Virus record (IMG/VR): IMGVR_UViG_3300044799_000339
Coordinates: 1 to 29,345 of that record
DNA length: 29,345 nucleotides
Strand: one strand, 5' to 3'
Origin: a virus
Each line of letters opens with the position of its first letter. The stretch's first letter is position 1. The notes under the pieces were generated by a model that saw nothing but the letters and a program-made list of their open reading frames with translations, searched no databases and was not told where the DNA came from. This document shows, piece by piece, positions 28,019 to 29,345 of the stretch. The position numbers were made by a program, and so were the translations under genes.

Positions 28019-29128
28019 ATGAGCAAACGAATTCTCACTCGTCGTAAAACGCACGACATCATGACCTTCGATTCGGGCTTCCGCACGATCGATGCAATGG
28101 GCAACCAGCTCGGCAAGCCGCTGGGCAACTCGTTCAAGACCAATGACGGACGCACGGTGGACTCCACAGGTGCATTCCTCGTGGGTGAACTCGAACGTCT
28201 GGACATGACATTGCATGAGCCGCTGGCTGCTGTCACTTGGGGACGCGACATCGACCTGCGGGAAGACGTGAGCATCGCAGACGAAGTTTCCAGCTTTACG
28301 CTGTCAACCTTCGCTGCTTCCGGTTCGTTGGGCGCTGGCAACAGCATCGGCAACGGCAAGGCATGGATCGGCAAGGACACCAACCAGATCACCGGCATCA
28401 GCTCCGACATCGCCAAGATCCCTCACCAGTTGCGCCCATGGGCTATGGAGCTCAAGTATACCATTCTGGAGCTTGAATCCGCCGCCAAGCTCGGTCGTCC
28501 TATCGACCAACAGAAGTATGAAGGCTTGCAGCTCAAGCATCAAATGGACATCGACGAGCAGGTCTACATCGGCGACTTCAACACAGGCGACACTGGTCTG
28601 GTGAATAACTCCTTGGTGACTAACGTCAACAACCTGCCGAACGGTGTTTCCGGCTCCCCTCATTGGAGTCGTAAGTCGCCGGACGAAATTCTGGCCGATG
28701 TGAACCAGATGTTGACCTCCGTGTGGGCAGCTTCTGCATGGGCAGTCATCCCCGGTCGTCTGATGCTGCCGCCTGCTCAGTTCGGTTACATCAGCACCCA
28801 GAAAGTTTCACAAGCTGGTAACGTGTCCATCCTCAAGTATATTCAGGACAACAATCTGCTGACGACTTCCGGCAAGGGTAAACTGGAAATCCTGCCGTTG
28901 AAATGGCTGATCGGTGCTGGTATGACCGGCACCATCGGAACGACCGGAACGGTTGACCGCGCAGTGGTTTACACCAAGGAAAAGCAACGTATTCGCTATC
29001 CAATGACCCTGCTGCAACGTACTCCGATCCAGTACGATAGCATCTATCACAAGTCGACTTATTTCTGCCGCTTGGGTGCAGTCGAAGTTGTGTATCCGGA
29101 AACTGTTGGCTACTTCGATGGGCTGTAG
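28019..29128 (+). CDS. Major capsid protein (DUF2184-type)
   Basis: 369-aa major capsid protein, probably HK97-fold. GELERLDMTLHEPLAAVTWG, then REDVSIADEVSSFTLSTF and IPHQLRPWAMELKYTILELE match the DUF2184 capsid family, which normally accompanies DUF2213 proteases and DUF1073 portals as here. The C-terminal part (YTKEKQRIRYPMTLLQRTPI, YHKSTYFCRLGAVEV) is also typical. Codons are regular and rich in C/G at the third position compared with the small-gene block, as expected of a highly expressed gene. Ribosome binding site AAAAGGAC. Confidence 0.85.
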   Translation: MSKRILTRRKTHDIMTFDSGFRTIDAMGNQLGKPLGNSFKTNDGRTVDSTGAFLVGELERLDMTLHEPLAAVTWGRDIDLREDVSIADEVSSFTLSTFAASGSLGAGNSIGNGKAWIGKDTNQITGISSDIAKIPHQLRPWAMELKYTILELESAAKLGRPIDQQKYEGLQLKHQMDIDEQVYIGDFNTGDTGLVNNSLVTNVNNLPNGVSGSPHWSRKSPDEILADVNQMLTSVWAASAWAVIPGRLMLPPAQFGYISTQKVSQAGNVSILKYIQDNNLLTTSGKGKLEILPLKWLIGAGMTGTIGTTGTVDRAVVYTKEKQRIRYPMTLLQRTPIQYDSIYHKSTYFCRLGAVEVVYPETVGYFDGL

Positions 29129-29157
29129 GATTCTAAACTTTTAAACTGGAGAACACA

Positions 29158-29345
29158 ATGGAAAATGCAGATACCAACTCCGTCCCGGCCCCATGGGCAA
29201 CGGGCGGTGTTGCTGCCCCTGAAACCCCTGTTGCTGCCCCTGAAACCCCTGTTGCTGCCCCTGAAGCTGCACCAGTTGTGACAGCTCCAGTTGTTGAAGT
29301 GAAGACCAAAGGTAAAAAGATCATTGACGAAGTTAAAGCGGATAT
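29158..29345 (+). CDS. Ala/Pro-rich post-capsid protein (partial, runs off the right edge)
   Basis: First 62 residues of a gene starting at 29158 (GGAG 8 nt upstream). Residues ~13-40 are Ala/Pro/Glu repeats (GGVAAPETPVAAPETPVAAP), then VTAPVVEVKTKGKKIIDEVK. Low-complexity Ala/Pro linkers are typical of minor head proteins or of a capsid-adjacent structural gene. No domain is visible before the edge. Function not assignable. Confidence 0.6.
   Translation, partial: MENADTNSVPAPWATGGVAAPETPVAAPETPVAAPEAAPVVTAPVVEVKTKGKKIIDEVKAD
29209..29265. repeat. 21-bp tandem repeat in the post-capsid gene
   Basis: Two complete and one partial 21-bp unit coding for VAAPETP. In-frame, so copy-number change would lengthen or shorten an Ala/Pro linker without frameshift. 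Confidence 0.7.

Overview
The window looks like part of the genome of a tailed bacteriophage (Caudoviricetes) that probably infects a Gram-negative bacterium. It carries a large terminase, a DUF1073-type portal, an SPP1 gp7/Mu F-like head morphogenesis protein, a DUF2213-type prohead protease/scaffold, a DUF2184-type major capsid protein, tail-fibre-like proteins and phage recombination and replication genes. Genes are tightly packed, with many ATGA/GTGA/TAATG overlaps. I see no rRNA, tRNA or CRISPR array. Both ends cut through genes: a helicase on the left and an Ala/Pro-rich gene after the capsid on the right. These family names come from reading the proteins, not from database searches.

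Layout. (1) 1-5390, minus strand: a recombination/DNA-metabolism operon. In transcription order it holds a conserved 139-aa protein, a conserved 116-aa protein, an Arg-Gly-repeat/zinc-finger frame with no visible start, a Sak4-like ATPase, a DUF669-like protein with a Pro/Ala tail, a strong inverted repeat, a 45-aa protein, a PD-(D/E)XK exonuclease and an SF2 helicase. (2) 5391-5536: a divergent control region with a near-consensus sigma70 promoter facing left, a weaker one facing right, and a 12-bp inverted repeat across both -35 regions. (3) 5537-12606, plus strand: a small Cro-like regulator, an HNH endonuclease, a primase-polymerase/helicase, an AT-rich iteron-bearing gap (origin candidate), a PD-(D/E)XK resolvase-like nuclease, then about 17 very small genes. 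These include several short membrane proteins and Zn-finger proteins, and a 144-bp perfect direct repeat that brackets a cassette. (4) 12671-17926: small terminase, small unknown genes, tail-fibre-like proteins, a permuted NlpC/P60-like peptidase, a secreted protein and a protein made of sixteen ~20-residue repeats. (5) 17926-20544: large terminase interrupted by an intein that carries a LAGLIDADG endonuclease. (6) 20527-21101: a short minus-strand island with its own promoter. (7) 21102-29345: a GIY-YIG homing endonuclease, then portal, head morphogenesis, two proteins with signal peptides, protease/scaffold with a nested scaffold start, a decoration-like protein, the major capsid protein and a partial gene.

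How the parts fit. The left arm would supply single-strand annealing recombination (exonuclease, Sak4-like ATPase, DUF669-like partner, helicase). The primase-helicase next to the iteron region would start replication. The right arm packages DNA and builds the capsid. Three homing nucleases of three families (HNH, LAGLIDADG in the intein, GIY-YIG) sit at or beside the primase and terminase genes.

The points most worth following up are the Arg-Gly repeat/zinc-finger frame whose synonymous variation marks it as coding although it has no start, the intein that carries the Trp-Cys-Thr signature of class 3 inteins, the 144-bp duplication with a hairpin at its edge, the operator-like inverted repeat, the large inverted repeat at 2515-2578, and the Sec-signal proteins inside the head-gene cluster.
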